Source: a virus. Taken from it: DNA of 64,000 nucleotides. Below, piece after piece: positions 9,159-17,371 of this stretch. The translations under genes and the position numbers were made by a program. The stretch spans positions 1 through 64,000 of IMG/VR virus record IMGVR_UViG_3300018931_000001; one strand, given 5' to 3'. Below the pieces are notes generated by a model, which was not told where the DNA came from, did no database searches, and was given only the letters and a program-made list of their open reading frames with translations. The stretch's first letter is position 1; every line of letters starts with the position of its first letter.

Positions 9159-9486
9159 TGGCGCTCCGATCACGATTGCCAGGATTTGGAGCGGAAGGAG
9201 CAATCGGGTGATCGCACCACATGATCCAAACACCAATCGCCCATCCAGACAAACAAAACCCGCAGTCTTTCAATCTGCGGGTTCTGTTTTCGGTCGGTTC
9301 TGTCGCTTATCTGCCGACTATATTGTAGCGTTGATCGGGCTAATCTAGCGGGTCTATTTTGTTACCTAGAGTCTGCAACCCCGCTATTTAAGGGGGCCAA
9401 ATTTTAAACGGCGTACCACCAATTTGTTAGTTATTATTTTACTCGCATGATAAAATCTAAGTATTTATTACACATTGGTTGCCACC
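9159..9486 (+). other. Intergenic region between sulfotransferase and lysozyme genes
   Basis: I see no credible gene in these 328 bases. It holds a rho-independent terminator (9257-9290). Before the lysozyme gene there is a promoter-like pair, TTGTTA at 9424-9429 and a weak -10 such as CATGAT at 9446-9451. The rest is unexplained. Confidence 0.5.
9257..9290 (+). terminator. Rho-independent terminator after the sulfotransferase gene
   Basis: A nine-base-pair stem (AACCCGCAG with CTGCGGGTT, 9257-9265 and 9275-9283) with a nine-base loop is followed by CTGTTTT. Confidence 0.75.
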
Positions 9487-9939
9487 ATGAAAATCAACCA
9501 AGACGGCTTAGACCTTATCAAGCAATTTGAAGGCTGCAAGCTTGAAGCATATCTCTGTCCGGCCGGAATTGCGACGATCGGGTACGGACACACCAAAACA
9601 GCAGAACTAGGCGCTGTCATCACTGAAGCTGAGGCGGAAGCACTGCTTAGAGCTGATTTGAAAGATGCGGAGGATGCGGTCAATCAATTGGTAACTGTAC
9701 CGATCAACGATAATCAATTTTCAGCACTGGTTAGTTTTGTGTTTAATGTCGGTACAGATTCTTTTGAACACTCAACCTTGCTTGCTATGCTCAATGCCTA
9801 CGCCAGCGCTCTCACTGTGTCAGCTCAGTTCTTACGGTGGAATAAAGCCGACGGGCAGGAATTACCAGGGCTAACACGCCGCCGCCATTCTGAGCGGGCA
9901 TTATTCGTAGGAGAGGACTGGAAAGTTTATTTGTTTTGA
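9487..9939 (+). CDS. Phage lysozyme (endolysin), GH24 family
   Basis: This encodes 150 residues from ATG 9487. A TTG at 9475 would add four residues, but ATG gives the usual N-terminus. The motifs LIKQFEG and CPAGIATIGYGHT define a T4-type lysozyme fold that cleaves peptidoglycan. Glu15, position 24 and Thr30 match the spacing of T4 Glu11-Asp20-Thr26, but position 24 is Cys, giving an E-C-T triad. No signal peptide or SAR helix is visible, so export needs a holin. The opposite-strand membrane protein gene overlaps its last 13 bases and is one holin candidate. Confidence 0.88.
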   Translation: MKINQDGLDLIKQFEGCKLEAYLCPAGIATIGYGHTKTAELGAVITEAEAEALLRADLKDAEDAVNQLVTVPINDNQFSALVSFVFNVGTDSFEHSTLLAMLNAYASALTVSAQFLRWNKADGQELPGLTRRRHSERALFVGEDWKVYLF

Positions 9940-10385
9940 AGAGACTCAACGTGAATTTCTTCGTCAACCAACAAGGCATTTTCTTCGGGTTGTGAAGAAT
10001 CAGATTTCCTGTATCCAGAGTCACTAAAGTTTGTTATAGTTAAAAGGATTATGACAAGCCCGTGAATAGACGGCGCTAATTTTTCTGGAATTAATCTCTC
10101 AGCCCAAATTAAAGAATTATAGTTGATAACTAGAAGTAATTGAGTAACAGCTAATCCCATCAATGAATAGTTAACAAAAGATCCTTTGACTGAAGCGTCT
10201 AATTTGGATTTACTTTTTAAAGCCCCAGCAGCAATTGCACCACCTGCAAGAGTAACACCTACAGAAACCATATCCGAGGGGATTTCTTTAGTAGTCCAAG
10301 TCAATAATGTGTAACTGAATAGTATGATAATTGCAGAAATTGCTACGAAAACAATTACAAAATCCGCTAATGTTGATGCTTTCAT
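9927..10385 (-). CDS. Membrane protein, possible holin-like lysis protein
   Basis: This encodes 152 residues. Hydrophobic segments near residues 7-29, 42-56, 74-88 and 106-119 suggest three or four membrane helices. The C-terminus is polar and acidic and should be cytoplasmic. It overlaps the lysozyme 3' end by 13 bases on the opposite strand and directly follows the next membrane protein gene. The holin assignment rests only on topology and adjacency to lysozyme; the opposite orientation makes it uncertain. Confidence 0.55.
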   Translation of the reverse strand: MKASTLADFVIVFVAISAIIILFSYTLLTWTTKEIPSDMVSVGVTLAGGAIAAGALKSKSKLDASVKGSFVNYSLMGLAVTQLLLVINYNSLIWAERLIPEKLAPSIHGLVIILLTITNFSDSGYRKSDSSQPEENALLVDEEIHVESLQNK

Positions 10386-10805
10386 TTAATCTCCTTTATA
10401 GTAGTCTCTGTCATCGACTCGTTGATGTTCTTCTTCTTCAGCCCATTTTACACGCTGCCGCAACTCTTCTATTACAGTAGTATTGTCTATTCCTTCTTCA
10501 CTGCGAATTAAGTTACTAATACTTAGAACCTCACCCAGCCATTGGTGAACTTGATTCATTTGTTGTCTTAAGCATACTATTTCGTCAGCGCCTGATTGAA
10601 CAACTATAAGAATTCGCGCTATTGAACTATGTAATACTTTGTTATTTGCATTGAGCTTTCTGCTTTCATTTTTTATTAACTTGTTCTCTTGTTTTAACAA
10701 AGTAACTGTCTTGAACAAGATAACGATTAGAGCGATAGCCGTAATCAATCCTAAAGTTAATACGAATAAAGTGAATAGAACTACATTTTCGTATTGGTCT
10801 AACAT
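10386..10805 (-). CDS. Membrane-anchored coiled-coil protein, possible spanin-like
   Basis: This encodes 139 residues. One strong N-terminal membrane helix (about 8-32) is followed by a long charged helical domain with heptad character. This architecture matches inner-membrane spanins (Rz-type), which link membranes in the last step of lysis. It lies directly upstream (minus strand) of the multi-helix membrane protein and near the lysozyme. No outer-membrane lipoprotein partner was found, so the spanin role is tentative. Confidence 0.5.
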   Translation of the reverse strand: MLDQYENVVLFTLFVLTLGLITAIALIVILFKTVTLLKQENKLIKNESRKLNANNKVLHSSIARILIVVQSGADEIVCLRQQMNQVHQWLGEVLSISNLIRSEEGIDNTTVIEELRQRVKWAEEEEHQRVDDRDYYKGD

Positions 10806-10951
10806 TAGAAAGGTTAACTCTTTAATAAGTTGCAGGCAATAAATGAATTATTGAGGTTTCAACTACCAAAAACTTGGCAATTGTTTTTGAACAAATAATT
10901 CTCAACTCTATGCTTCCCTGAGTTTGCGTGAACTATAATTGTAAATGCGAA

Positions 10952-10965
10952 ATATTTATAAATAT
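10952..10965. promoter_or_regulatory. 14-bp AT-only palindrome upstream of the lysis-region membrane genes
   Basis: ATATTTATAAATAT at 10952-10965 is a perfect palindrome in an AT-rich stretch (10806-11028) that otherwise holds no gene. It could be part of a promoter or operator for the minus-strand pair, or merely AT-rich sequence. Confidence 0.35.
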
Positions 10966-11028
10966 AGCATTATAGCAGCAATCTTAGATTTAAAAGTGCC
11001 TTATCTGTCGCAACGAGACACTCATTTA

Positions 11029-11450
11029 TTAAATAATTGAACGTAAATATTTAATCCTTAGCGCCATCGGCACCGCTTGCATCGGGGTGCAGGCGGCACC
11101 GTAGTGATTGATGCACTCCCGTCGGCCTTTTATTCGCTTGCCGTCAATTCCGGCTCGGTCAGGCGGGGAATTGTCGAGCCACCATCCCGATCGTCCAATC
11201 CCAGCGAGCCAAGATGCGGCATCAGCACCGAATCCGCCCAGTTCAGCGGGAATCCCATCATTCATCCCCATACTTGAGGGTTTGCTGACTGTCCGGGCAG
11301 GATCGATGGCAGTAAATTGTTCGCCAATGTCGCACTTGTCCCGGTCTTTTTTGTCGACGAGGCTCCTTTGAAGTCTCGTGCTGTGGAAGTTGCTAACCGA
11401 TCACCAGTCAAATTGATTCCCCTTGTTTTCTCCGAGTTGTATTTTGCCAC
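11029..11450 (-). pseudogene. Remnant of a cytosine DNA methyltransferase C-terminus in two frames
   Basis: One frame (11262-11450, 62 codons) contains STARDFKGASSTKKTGTSAT, resembling the TARDxKGAS region of phage C5-cytosine methyltransferases. The next frame (11029-11271) contains HYGAACTPMQAVPMALRI, resembling the conserved motif X (LGNAVVP-QA) at the end of the same family. The two frames meet at GGGATGA. The second frame is open upstream to 11400 without a usual start codon. The simplest reading is a degraded methyltransferase tail lacking the catalytic half. Two tiny coupled genes remain an alternative. Confidence 0.5.
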
Positions 11451-11662
11451 GCATTGCCCTTGATGATTGCTGCGATCGTACTTTTGCTAACTCCAAAACG
11501 AACAACCAAAGACTTGCGATCGACTCCCTCAGCAACCAGACGGCGAATCTGGTTTACTTGCTCTTGAGTTAACTTGGCGTTGGGGTGCTGTTCTTTCTTT
11601 TTGCGGGTAGAGCGGCAGTTGTCAATCGGCTGGTTGGTGTTGGGGTTGATCGGGAAGCCCAT
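11408..11662 (-). CDS. Small helix-turn-helix protein related to the C-terminus of an HNH protein
   Basis: This encodes 84 residues. Residues about 30-68 form an HTH (LTQEQVNQIRRLVAEG ... FGVSKSTIAAII) like the C-terminal HTH of the HNH protein at 26078-26578. It lacks any HNH core. Its ATG overlaps the stop of the upstream gene by one base (TAATG on the minus strand), so the two are coupled. It may bind DNA as a regulator or be the left-over HTH of an HNH protein. Confidence 0.65.
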   Translation of the reverse strand: MGFPINPNTNQPIDNCRSTRKKKEQHPNAKLTQEQVNQIRRLVAEGVDRKSLVVRFGVSKSTIAAIIKGNAWQNTTRRKQGESI

Positions 11663-12417
11663 TATTTGTACACCTCGTGTTTCAAGTCTGGGGAAATTAA
11701 ACTAACAATTTTTGTCTTTGGGCTTTGGGCCGATTCAAAAGCGCGTTGTTTTGCTTCTGTTTCGGGGCCCTTAAAAATTTCGTGCATATCCACTTTTACG
11801 ACCCACATCGGCTCAGTGTGTTTAGGAGTAACGATCGGGTCAGGACGTTTCCATTCAGAGATCAGATGAAACGGCGGATGTTTTTTTGGATCAAAATTTT
11901 GCTCAATCCATTTAAGAGCCTCAACACTGCACACTCCTTTAATTATTGCCTGATATTTTACGGGTTTTAAAAAGCGCTGCTCGATCGCAACATCCCAGTT
12001 ACCCGATTTGGCGAATGAATGGGATTTAGTCAGGAAGTAAACCCAACTATCTATTAAGCCTTTGTTGTTTCCTCCCATATACAAAATACCATCCACAAAG
12101 TCGAGATAAGGCGGTGGCTCAATCGCAGGCACTTGCCGAGATTCTAAACCTCGCAAATAATCCCGAAATAGCATCACATTAAAAATCGGTACAGTGTCCA
12201 ACCGGGTAGCCCCGGTTTGCTGGTGCGTTAAAAATTCCAGCATTGCGTTGTCAATATTCAAACGATTTTGCTCGGACTTGATTTGTTCAAGCAAAGTTGT
12301 CCGCTGGTTTCTTTGCTCGTCAGTTTCTTGCGGAGGTTCGGCAAAGTCAGTCACGGTAAATTCCTGAAATCCAGGATTGGCTTTTTCTATTATTCTTGGA
12401 ATTGGTTGAGTATTCAT
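11662..12417 (-). CDS. Unknown protein with an N-terminal domain duplicated at 25.8 kb
   Basis: This encodes 251 residues, family not recognised. Residues about 18-95 (F-FTVTDFAEPP ... MLFRDYLRGLESR) align with almost the whole protein at 25808-26077 (F-YTLKDFAVPP ... MLFRDYLRRLESR). The remaining about 150 residues have mixed alpha/beta composition. Both copies of the shared domain sit beside an HTH gene of the same family, so the pair behaves like a module. The function is unknown. Confidence 0.7.
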   Translation of the reverse strand: MNTQPIPRIIEKANPGFQEFTVTDFAEPPQETDEQRNQRTTLLEQIKSEQNRLNIDNAMLEFLTHQQTGATRLDTVPIFNVMLFRDYLRGLESRQVPAIEPPPYLDFVDGILYMGGNNKGLIDSWVYFLTKSHSFAKSGNWDVAIEQRFLKPVKYQAIIKGVCSVEALKWIEQNFDPKKHPPFHLISEWKRPDPIVTPKHTEPMWVVKVDMHEIFKGPETEAKQRAFESAQSPKTKIVSLISPDLKHEVYK

Positions 12418-12450
12418 TTAATTTGCCCACGTATCTATTGACAATGAAAA

Positions 12451-12651
12451 TTAATCCCACTCCGGCACCGCATATCCCATGTGTCGAAAAACAACTGCTT
12501 CTGACTTTGATCGGGGCATCCTATGCGGTATCCGCGCCACAAAGTCAGCCCGATCGAACCAAGCCCCAAAACCGCCGGGGAACCGGAGGAAGATTTGATC
12601 GGGCGCGATATCTGCAATTTCGCCCCAGCCCCAATCAGGATGTGGAATCAT
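12451..12651 (-). CDS. Small unknown protein
   Basis: This encodes 66 residues, rich in aromatic and Gly/Pro residues (WGWGEIAD, FPGGFGAWF). It lies in line with its minus-strand neighbours, 10 bases after the methyltransferase gene and 33 bases before the next. The composition looks coding, but the family is not recognised. Confidence 0.5.
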   Translation of the reverse strand: MIPHPDWGWGEIADIAPDQIFLRFPGGFGAWFDRADFVARIPHRMPRSKSEAVVFRHMGYAVPEWD

Positions 12652-12661
12652 AAAACCTCAC

Positions 12662-14131
12662 TTAAAAGAGAGAAAGTTGAGTTCCTTCAGTTGCCTTGAA
12701 CCGATCGCGCGCCATCTGTTCTTTTGCTTCAACTTGAAGCCCAGCTAAATAAATATCAAGCGCGTCAGGTTCGTCAAAAAATGTTTGATATCGTTGCAAC
12801 ACCATGTCCAGGCAATCAGCTATATAGCGCAAACACGGCACCGCCATAGAGTTGCCCAAAGCTTTGTAGCGCAAGCTATTAGGAGAATATGGCTTACCTC
12901 TCCAAGGAATGTTAGTGTAATCGTCTGGGAAGCCTTGCAATCGTTCGCATTCGATCGGGGTTAGCCTGCGAATTTCCCAACCCAAAACTTGCTTAACAAC
13001 GACAGGAGAAATTTGATCGAGCGACCATCCACCAGAACCTTTTGCCAGTAAAGCATTAGAACTATTTTGGCGTAATGTCATTTGTCGGCAATCCACAGAA
13101 TAGGCAATCGACGCGCCGCTAGCTGTGCTGCTGATATGCGATTTGTGAAAATTACCGGCCCTCAACGTCGGAGCGCATTCTTCTCTAGCGTCGCCACCAG
13201 CATCTACTTTGCTAAAGCCGACGGAGGGGAAGGCTACTGCCGAACTATTACCGCATTTACCGGCTCGCAAAGTTGGTGATAGTTCCGATTTAGCTCCGTT
13301 GCCGTAGTCAATCGAGCTAAATCCAACGGCGATCGGAATGTAGCAACCTACTCCGTCAATTCGGTTTCCGCCTCCACCGTGTCCTTGTCCGAGGGTGTCA
13401 GAGATTGGTGGAGGAAATTCAATGCGTGTTCCAGTGTCGGATGCAGCTTTTTTCCTCGTGCTTTGCTGCGACGAAGCAACCCGGACACAGCCGTTAAACT
13501 CAAATGATATCTCTCCAGGTATTGATAAAAATCGTCGGCTGTCGAACCAGGATGGCGCATTAACCAATCTTCCAAGTTTTCGAGAATCGACGACAACTGC
13601 GTAGACTCGTTCCCTATTTTGGGCGAGTCCGAAGTTTCGAGCATTGAGCGTTCGCCAGGCCACGGAGATATATTTTCCGGCAACCATACCTGCACGTCGC
13701 CATTTTCCGTCCGGTGGGTTGATTTCGTCTGAGCCGACAGTGCAGCCCAAAAACTTGCCCCAGGGATTCCCTGCTGCCGATAATATTCCTGGTACATTTT
13801 CATAGATGGCAATAGCTGGTTGAATTTGTTTGAGTAATTCTAAGTATTGAAAGGTCAACATTCCTCGTGGATCGTCTAACGACTGCCGATCGCCTGCTAC
13901 CGAGAAAGATTGGCACGGCGGGCCACCAATTACTATGTCAATTTTGTCGCGCCAGAGCGTCCCGTCTATTTTTGTGATGTCGCCAAGATTGGGTGTTTCT
14001 GGGTAGTGATGAGCTAATACGACACTGGGGAATTTCTCAATTTCGGCGCAAAATTTGAAGTTGTACCGATCAACTAGAGCGTGTTCTGGCGCTCCGATAC
14101 CAGAGCAAAGTGTGGCAGCGCGTAGCTTCAT
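12662..14131 (-). CDS. DNA (cytosine-5-)-methyltransferase
   Basis: This encodes 489 residues. The C5-methyltransferase motifs occur in order: motif I TLCSGIGAPE (7-16), motif IV GGPPCQSFS with catalytic Cys73, motif VI ENVPG (111-115), motif VIII QNRERVY, a variable target-recognition region about 180-380, and motif X YKALGNSMAVP near the C-terminus. It methylates cytosine in double-stranded DNA using S-adenosylmethionine. The target-recognition region contains two similar segments (GFSSIDYGNGAKSELSPTLR and GFSKVDAGGDAREECAPTLR). No cognate restriction enzyme is visible nearby, so protection of phage DNA from host restriction is the likely role. Confidence 0.93.
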   Translation of the reverse strand: MKLRAATLCSGIGAPEHALVDRYNFKFCAEIEKFPSVVLAHHYPETPNLGDITKIDGTLWRDKIDIVIGGPPCQSFSVAGDRQSLDDPRGMLTFQYLELLKQIQPAIAIYENVPGILSAAGNPWGKFLGCTVGSDEINPPDGKWRRAGMVAGKYISVAWRTLNARNFGLAQNRERVYAVVVDSRKLGRLVNAPSWFDSRRFLSIPGEISFEFNGCVRVASSQQSTRKKAASDTGTRIEFPPPISDTLGQGHGGGGNRIDGVGCYIPIAVGFSSIDYGNGAKSELSPTLRAGKCGNSSAVAFPSVGFSKVDAGGDAREECAPTLRAGNFHKSHISSTASGASIAYSVDCRQMTLRQNSSNALLAKGSGGWSLDQISPVVVKQVLGWEIRRLTPIECERLQGFPDDYTNIPWRGKPYSPNSLRYKALGNSMAVPCLRYIADCLDMVLQRYQTFFDEPDALDIYLAGLQVEAKEQMARDRFKATEGTQLSLF

Positions 14132-14207
14132 TATTTTCGCTTAGGGTATAGTTAGATTAGCGGAACCGAAGTTGCAGTCAGTTCCGCCGGGATTGTAAGT
14201 GGTAGTC

Positions 14208-15101
14208 TTAGACAATCGGGAATTGGCGGACTCGAATGGTTTCAGGCCACTCCGCCATATCTCCCCCTTTGCGGTTTTTGAGTTTGATTCGAGAGTGAGA
14301 TACTGCTACGCCATCAATATATGGAGCGTAGCCGATAGCGTTCTGACCCCACTGCTTAACAAATACCGCGACTGACGCTTCTTGACATTGGGTGACGATC
14401 GACTCAATCCAGTTTCGATGGCAAGGACGGGATTTAGTGCCACTCTCTCCGCCGACAATGACCCAACTTACTCCAGGCAAATATTTACCGTCTAGATCTG
14501 CCCACAAAAAGTCCGAAAGATAACTAGAAAGATCGACGGATTCCAGTAATGGTTCACAGCTTAAAAACCGAACTACCGCCGGAGTGTTTAGCAAATATGG
14601 GATGCGTTGATCTACAACTTCTTGATTCTCTATCGACGTTCCTAGCCATACGTTAGGCAACGGCCAGTTATTGATGCAGTCCATATTGTGCGTAAAACTG
14701 TAACCTGCCTCTTCAATCCGATCGACTGTTGCTGACTCTGACAAATACTGCTGCATCCGCTTTGGGCGTTTCGTCAAAATTTGAAATGTGTGTTGCCGAG
14801 CAAATGCCATTACAGCAAAAATTTTGTCTATCCATTCATCTTTTACATTGGCGTGAAAAATATCGGACATTGAACAGACAAACACTTTTTTGGAAGCTTT
14901 CCAAGATAACGGCTTTAGTAGTTGTTTTTCAACAAACGCGATCGTGCCGTCCCAGTCTTTGACCATTTGATACTGAGGAAACTGCTGCAACCGTGCAGAC
15001 TTTGTCGCTTCGGCGGCATAACAACGAGCGCAGCCAACACTTATTTTTGAGCATCCAACTAATGGATTCCAAGTTTCATTCGTCCACTGAATATTACTCA
15101 T
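14208..15101 (-). CDS. Phage Gp37/Gp68 family protein (DUF5131)
   Basis: This encodes 297 residues. The N-terminus SNIQWTNETWNPLVGC, the Cys motif C-x6-C-x2-C (CSKISVGCARC), and the C-terminal VIVGGESGTKSR-C-H-R-W and FVKQWG segments are the signature of the DUF5131/Gp37-Gp68 family, common on phages and mobile elements. The Cys triad recalls a radical-SAM-like iron-sulfur site, but the biochemical activity is not established. It sits between two DNA methyltransferase genes, which suggests a role in nucleic-acid modification. Confidence 0.85.
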   Translation of the reverse strand: MSNIQWTNETWNPLVGCSKISVGCARCYAAEATKSARLQQFPQYQMVKDWDGTIAFVEKQLLKPLSWKASKKVFVCSMSDIFHANVKDEWIDKIFAVMAFARQHTFQILTKRPKRMQQYLSESATVDRIEEAGYSFTHNMDCINNWPLPNVWLGTSIENQEVVDQRIPYLLNTPAVVRFLSCEPLLESVDLSSYLSDFLWADLDGKYLPGVSWVIVGGESGTKSRPCHRNWIESIVTQCQEASVAVFVKQWGQNAIGYAPYIDGVAVSHSRIKLKNRKGGDMAEWPETIRVRQFPIV

Positions 15102-15129
15102 GTTTTTGCGTTAATTTTGATTTTTGTGT

Positions 15130-15777
15130 TCAACTTTCAGGACTTTCCGCGCCCCACGAATCCCAATTTGATCGCCGCTGTCGCGCAAACAACTCTATGT
15201 TTTTGCCACCTAATTTCTTGGCAAGTCGATCAGCAATTACCCAAAATTCTTCCGGCTTCTGACTATGCTTGCCACGCGGGGCATGAATGACGTTGGGAAT
15301 ATTAGTCAGCCCATGTGATGTAAAACTGCCGGGTTTGCCTTTGGTCGCGACTAACCAATGTTCAGTGCAGTTTCGCCCATAATGACCAATGCCGATATTT
15401 GGTCTTGGATTTTCCTCTGTGCTTGCCTTCGTCGTTTTCACCCATGTGAAAATTGACTTATACTCAAACCCCCAAGCTTTCAAACACTCAAACCCCAGTA
15501 GTAGGTGATTATTTGTCACCCATAACAAGAGGTAGCAGTTGACATCGGCGATCGCCCCAACAGGCAAGCCCAGTATTTCAGCGTCGGACATAGAAGGGTA
15601 AGGACAACGACCTCTATGTGATGGATCTGTTTCTCGCAAGCTGTAAGCCCAAGGCGGATCAATCGCTATCAGGCTGTAATTCCCGACTGGGATAGGTGGC
15701 AGGCTGGGGAGTAATTGCTGGGTGATCGCTAGTTTCAATTGCCCGGTTTTGTCGGTGACATCGTAAGTCGCTTTCAT
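15130..15777 (-). CDS. MT-A70 family adenine-N6 methyltransferase
   Basis: This encodes 215 residues. The catalytic DPPW is at residues 40-43 (IAIDPPWAYS), preceded by a hydrophobic strand, with LLLWVTNNHLL, EHWLVATKGKPG and HSQKPEEFW further on. These are MT-A70 motifs, and phage members methylate adenine in DNA. It starts one base upstream of the end of the following gene on the minus strand and is probably co-transcribed with the other modification genes. With the C5 enzyme it gives the element two kinds of base modification. Confidence 0.9.
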   Translation of the reverse strand: MKATYDVTDKTGQLKLAITQQLLPSLPPIPVGNYSLIAIDPPWAYSLRETDPSHRGRCPYPSMSDAEILGLPVGAIADVNCYLLLWVTNNHLLLGFECLKAWGFEYKSIFTWVKTTKASTEENPRPNIGIGHYGRNCTEHWLVATKGKPGSFTSHGLTNIPNVIHAPRGKHSQKPEEFWVIADRLAKKLGGKNIELFARQRRSNWDSWGAESPES

Positions 15778-16092
15778 TTATTTTTCTCTCCAACACTTTC
15801 CAAGAAACTCTCGATAAACCGACAAATTTGGGTCTTCTTGAGGCGGCGGTATTTCTCGATCAAGCTCTTCATAAACGAGATCGAGCAAAGATACTGCCAT
15901 ATCTAAAGCGTCGGTCAAAGAAACTTCTGCGCTATTGTCAGCGGGAGCAATCAAAGTTGCTTGTGCTTTTTGAAATTCTGGTTGGGTGGCAACCAATCTT
16001 AATGCCTCAGCCATGCCGCCGATAATTGCTTTTAATCCATCTCTATCCATGAGGAAACTGGGAGCGAGCCAGTAATTCGCTAAAACAAACAC
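15778..16092 (-). CDS. Unknown helical protein
   Basis: This encodes 104 residues from a GTG at 16092 that overlaps the upstream stop by 13 bases. An ATG at 16050 is an alternative giving 90 residues. It is mostly helical and acidic at the C-terminus. It is immediately upstream of the MT-A70 gene. The family is not recognised. Confidence 0.6.
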   Translation of the reverse strand: MFVLANYWLAPSFLMDRDGLKAIIGGMAEALRLVATQPEFQKAQATLIAPADNSAEVSLTDALDMAVSLLDLVYEELDREIPPPQEDPNLSVYREFLGKCWREK

Positions 16093-16277
16093 AATTGAGC
16101 ATTCTGATTAACCGGATATGACACGGATTGAACTTGAAACTGTCGCAATATCACTTCTTTATCAATCAACTCTGCAATATAACGACGAATTAGCTTCCGA
16201 CAATAGGCAAAAGTGTTAATTAACCGCTCTAATACGCGAACTCTTGCTTGTACCTTTTTTAGTTTTCTTGGGTTCAT
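16080..16277 (-). CDS. Small basic unknown protein
   Basis: This encodes 65 residues from ATG 16277 (MNPRKLKKVQARVRVL). A longer frame to 16370 would overlap the upstream gene by 155 bases and is less likely. It is rich in Lys/Arg and predicted helical, so nucleic-acid binding is possible. Its end overlaps the next gene. Confidence 0.5.
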   Translation of the reverse strand: MNPRKLKKVQARVRVLERLINTFAYCRKLIRRYIAELIDKEVILRQFQVQSVSYPVNQNAQLCLF

Positions 16278-16542
16278 TGATTTCCTTGACTCTGTTTCTT
16301 TGATGAGGGCGAGTCGCTTCAAGCTTGTGAGTTTCCGATCTCCCCATAGAAGATGAGCGGTACTCTTCACTCATAACCAAGTTTAAGTATCGGCGGACTA
16401 GCTCAGGGCCACTTTTTGGGTAATCTGCCAAGAATAAATCGACCTGCTCTTGAACTCCCTCTGGCAGGTTGTCCGGGATTTGGACGGATGGGCGGAGGAT
16501 AGCGATCGGTGGAATTGCAAGAAAGTCTGGTTCTGGTTGCAT
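16216..16542 (-). CDS. Unknown protein with basic C-terminal tail
   Basis: This encodes 108 residues. The first 60 residues are hydrophobic/acidic (LPEGVQEQVDLFLADYPKSG), and the last 45 are Lys/Arg/Ser-rich and probably disordered. The 3' end overlaps the next small gene by 62 bases. The family is not recognised. Confidence 0.5.
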   Translation of the reverse strand: MQPEPDFLAIPPIAILRPSVQIPDNLPEGVQEQVDLFLADYPKSGPELVRRYLNLVMSEEYRSSSMGRSETHKLEATRPHQRNRVKEINEPKKTKKGTSKSSRIRAVN

Positions 16543-16597
16543 GGTTGTGTGAGAGGCGATCGGCTAGATAGTAATTAACCACCTAGCCGTGGACTAA

Positions 16598-17284
16598 CTA
16601 GCTAGCCGATGGGAGTGCCGGAATATCTAACACATCGTCAACCGAGGCAAACACTGGTTGAGAATAGGTGTCTCCGCGCATAATATACGCTGCTTCTTGT
16701 GGCGAAAGGTTGTCGAGACATTGCATTGCTTTTGTCCCATCCCAATCAACCATCCGAGACAGGTTACTGGGGTCTGATAACACCGCTGCGGCTTGGTCAA
16801 TTACAGCCCAGTCTTTTCGCTCTTGCCAAGACCATTTCAAGCTGTAGTAATTAATTGGCTTAACTACGCCACTGTCGTCTGGTTTCTGACCGGAATGCTT
16901 GACAAATTCAGGAATGAAGACTCCGGTTGCTGGCTCTACGCCACGAGATTGAACTGATGCAACCAAACGGTTAAAGTCGTTCAACGTGCGATTTTTGATG
17001 TAAGTCACCATCACTGTTCCCTGTGGTAAATCACCACTTTCGGCAACGAACCAGAGTTGACCCCATAGACTGTTTGAGGTTTGACCGAGGGAGCCAAAAA
17101 ACTTGGAGAATTTGAGGATTGTCATTGAACATTTTGAACCGTAGTCCGCATCCCCAATCGCCCACTGCCCTGACTGGCAGTTGTTACGAACGGCGATCGG
17201 GATTTCTGGAACGAGTAGTTCGTTGGCTGCTTTGCTTCCGAAGACTGAAAAGGTAGAGCGTTGATTTTCTGTTTGCTTAGTCAT
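16598..17284 (-). CDS. Unknown protein
   Basis: This encodes 228 residues with mixed alpha/beta composition, no membrane segment and no catalytic motif that I recognise. The arrangement (SSKF-like central region, acidic C-terminal tail ending VDDVLDIPALPSAS) is reminiscent of single-stranded-DNA-binding proteins with acidic tails, but this is only a resemblance in shape. It lies mid-operon among accessory genes. Confidence 0.6.
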   Translation of the reverse strand: MTKQTENQRSTFSVFGSKAANELLVPEIPIAVRNNCQSGQWAIGDADYGSKCSMTILKFSKFFGSLGQTSNSLWGQLWFVAESGDLPQGTVMVTYIKNRTLNDFNRLVASVQSRGVEPATGVFIPEFVKHSGQKPDDSGVVKPINYYSLKWSWQERKDWAVIDQAAAVLSDPSNLSRMVDWDGTKAMQCLDNLSPQEAAYIMRGDTYSQPVFASVDDVLDIPALPSAS

Positions 17285-17371
17285 GGGTTTTAGATTTGGT
17301 TTAGTTCGGTCTGTTTTTAGTTTGGTTGTTGCGGTTCTGTTCAGCCGTACCGCTGGTTGGCGATAGCGCTT

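Noticed and set aside
13348-13812. A 154-codon minus-strand frame inside the cytosine methyltransferase gene
   Set aside because: It is an overlapping frame of a gene with all conserved motifs, and the composition looks random.
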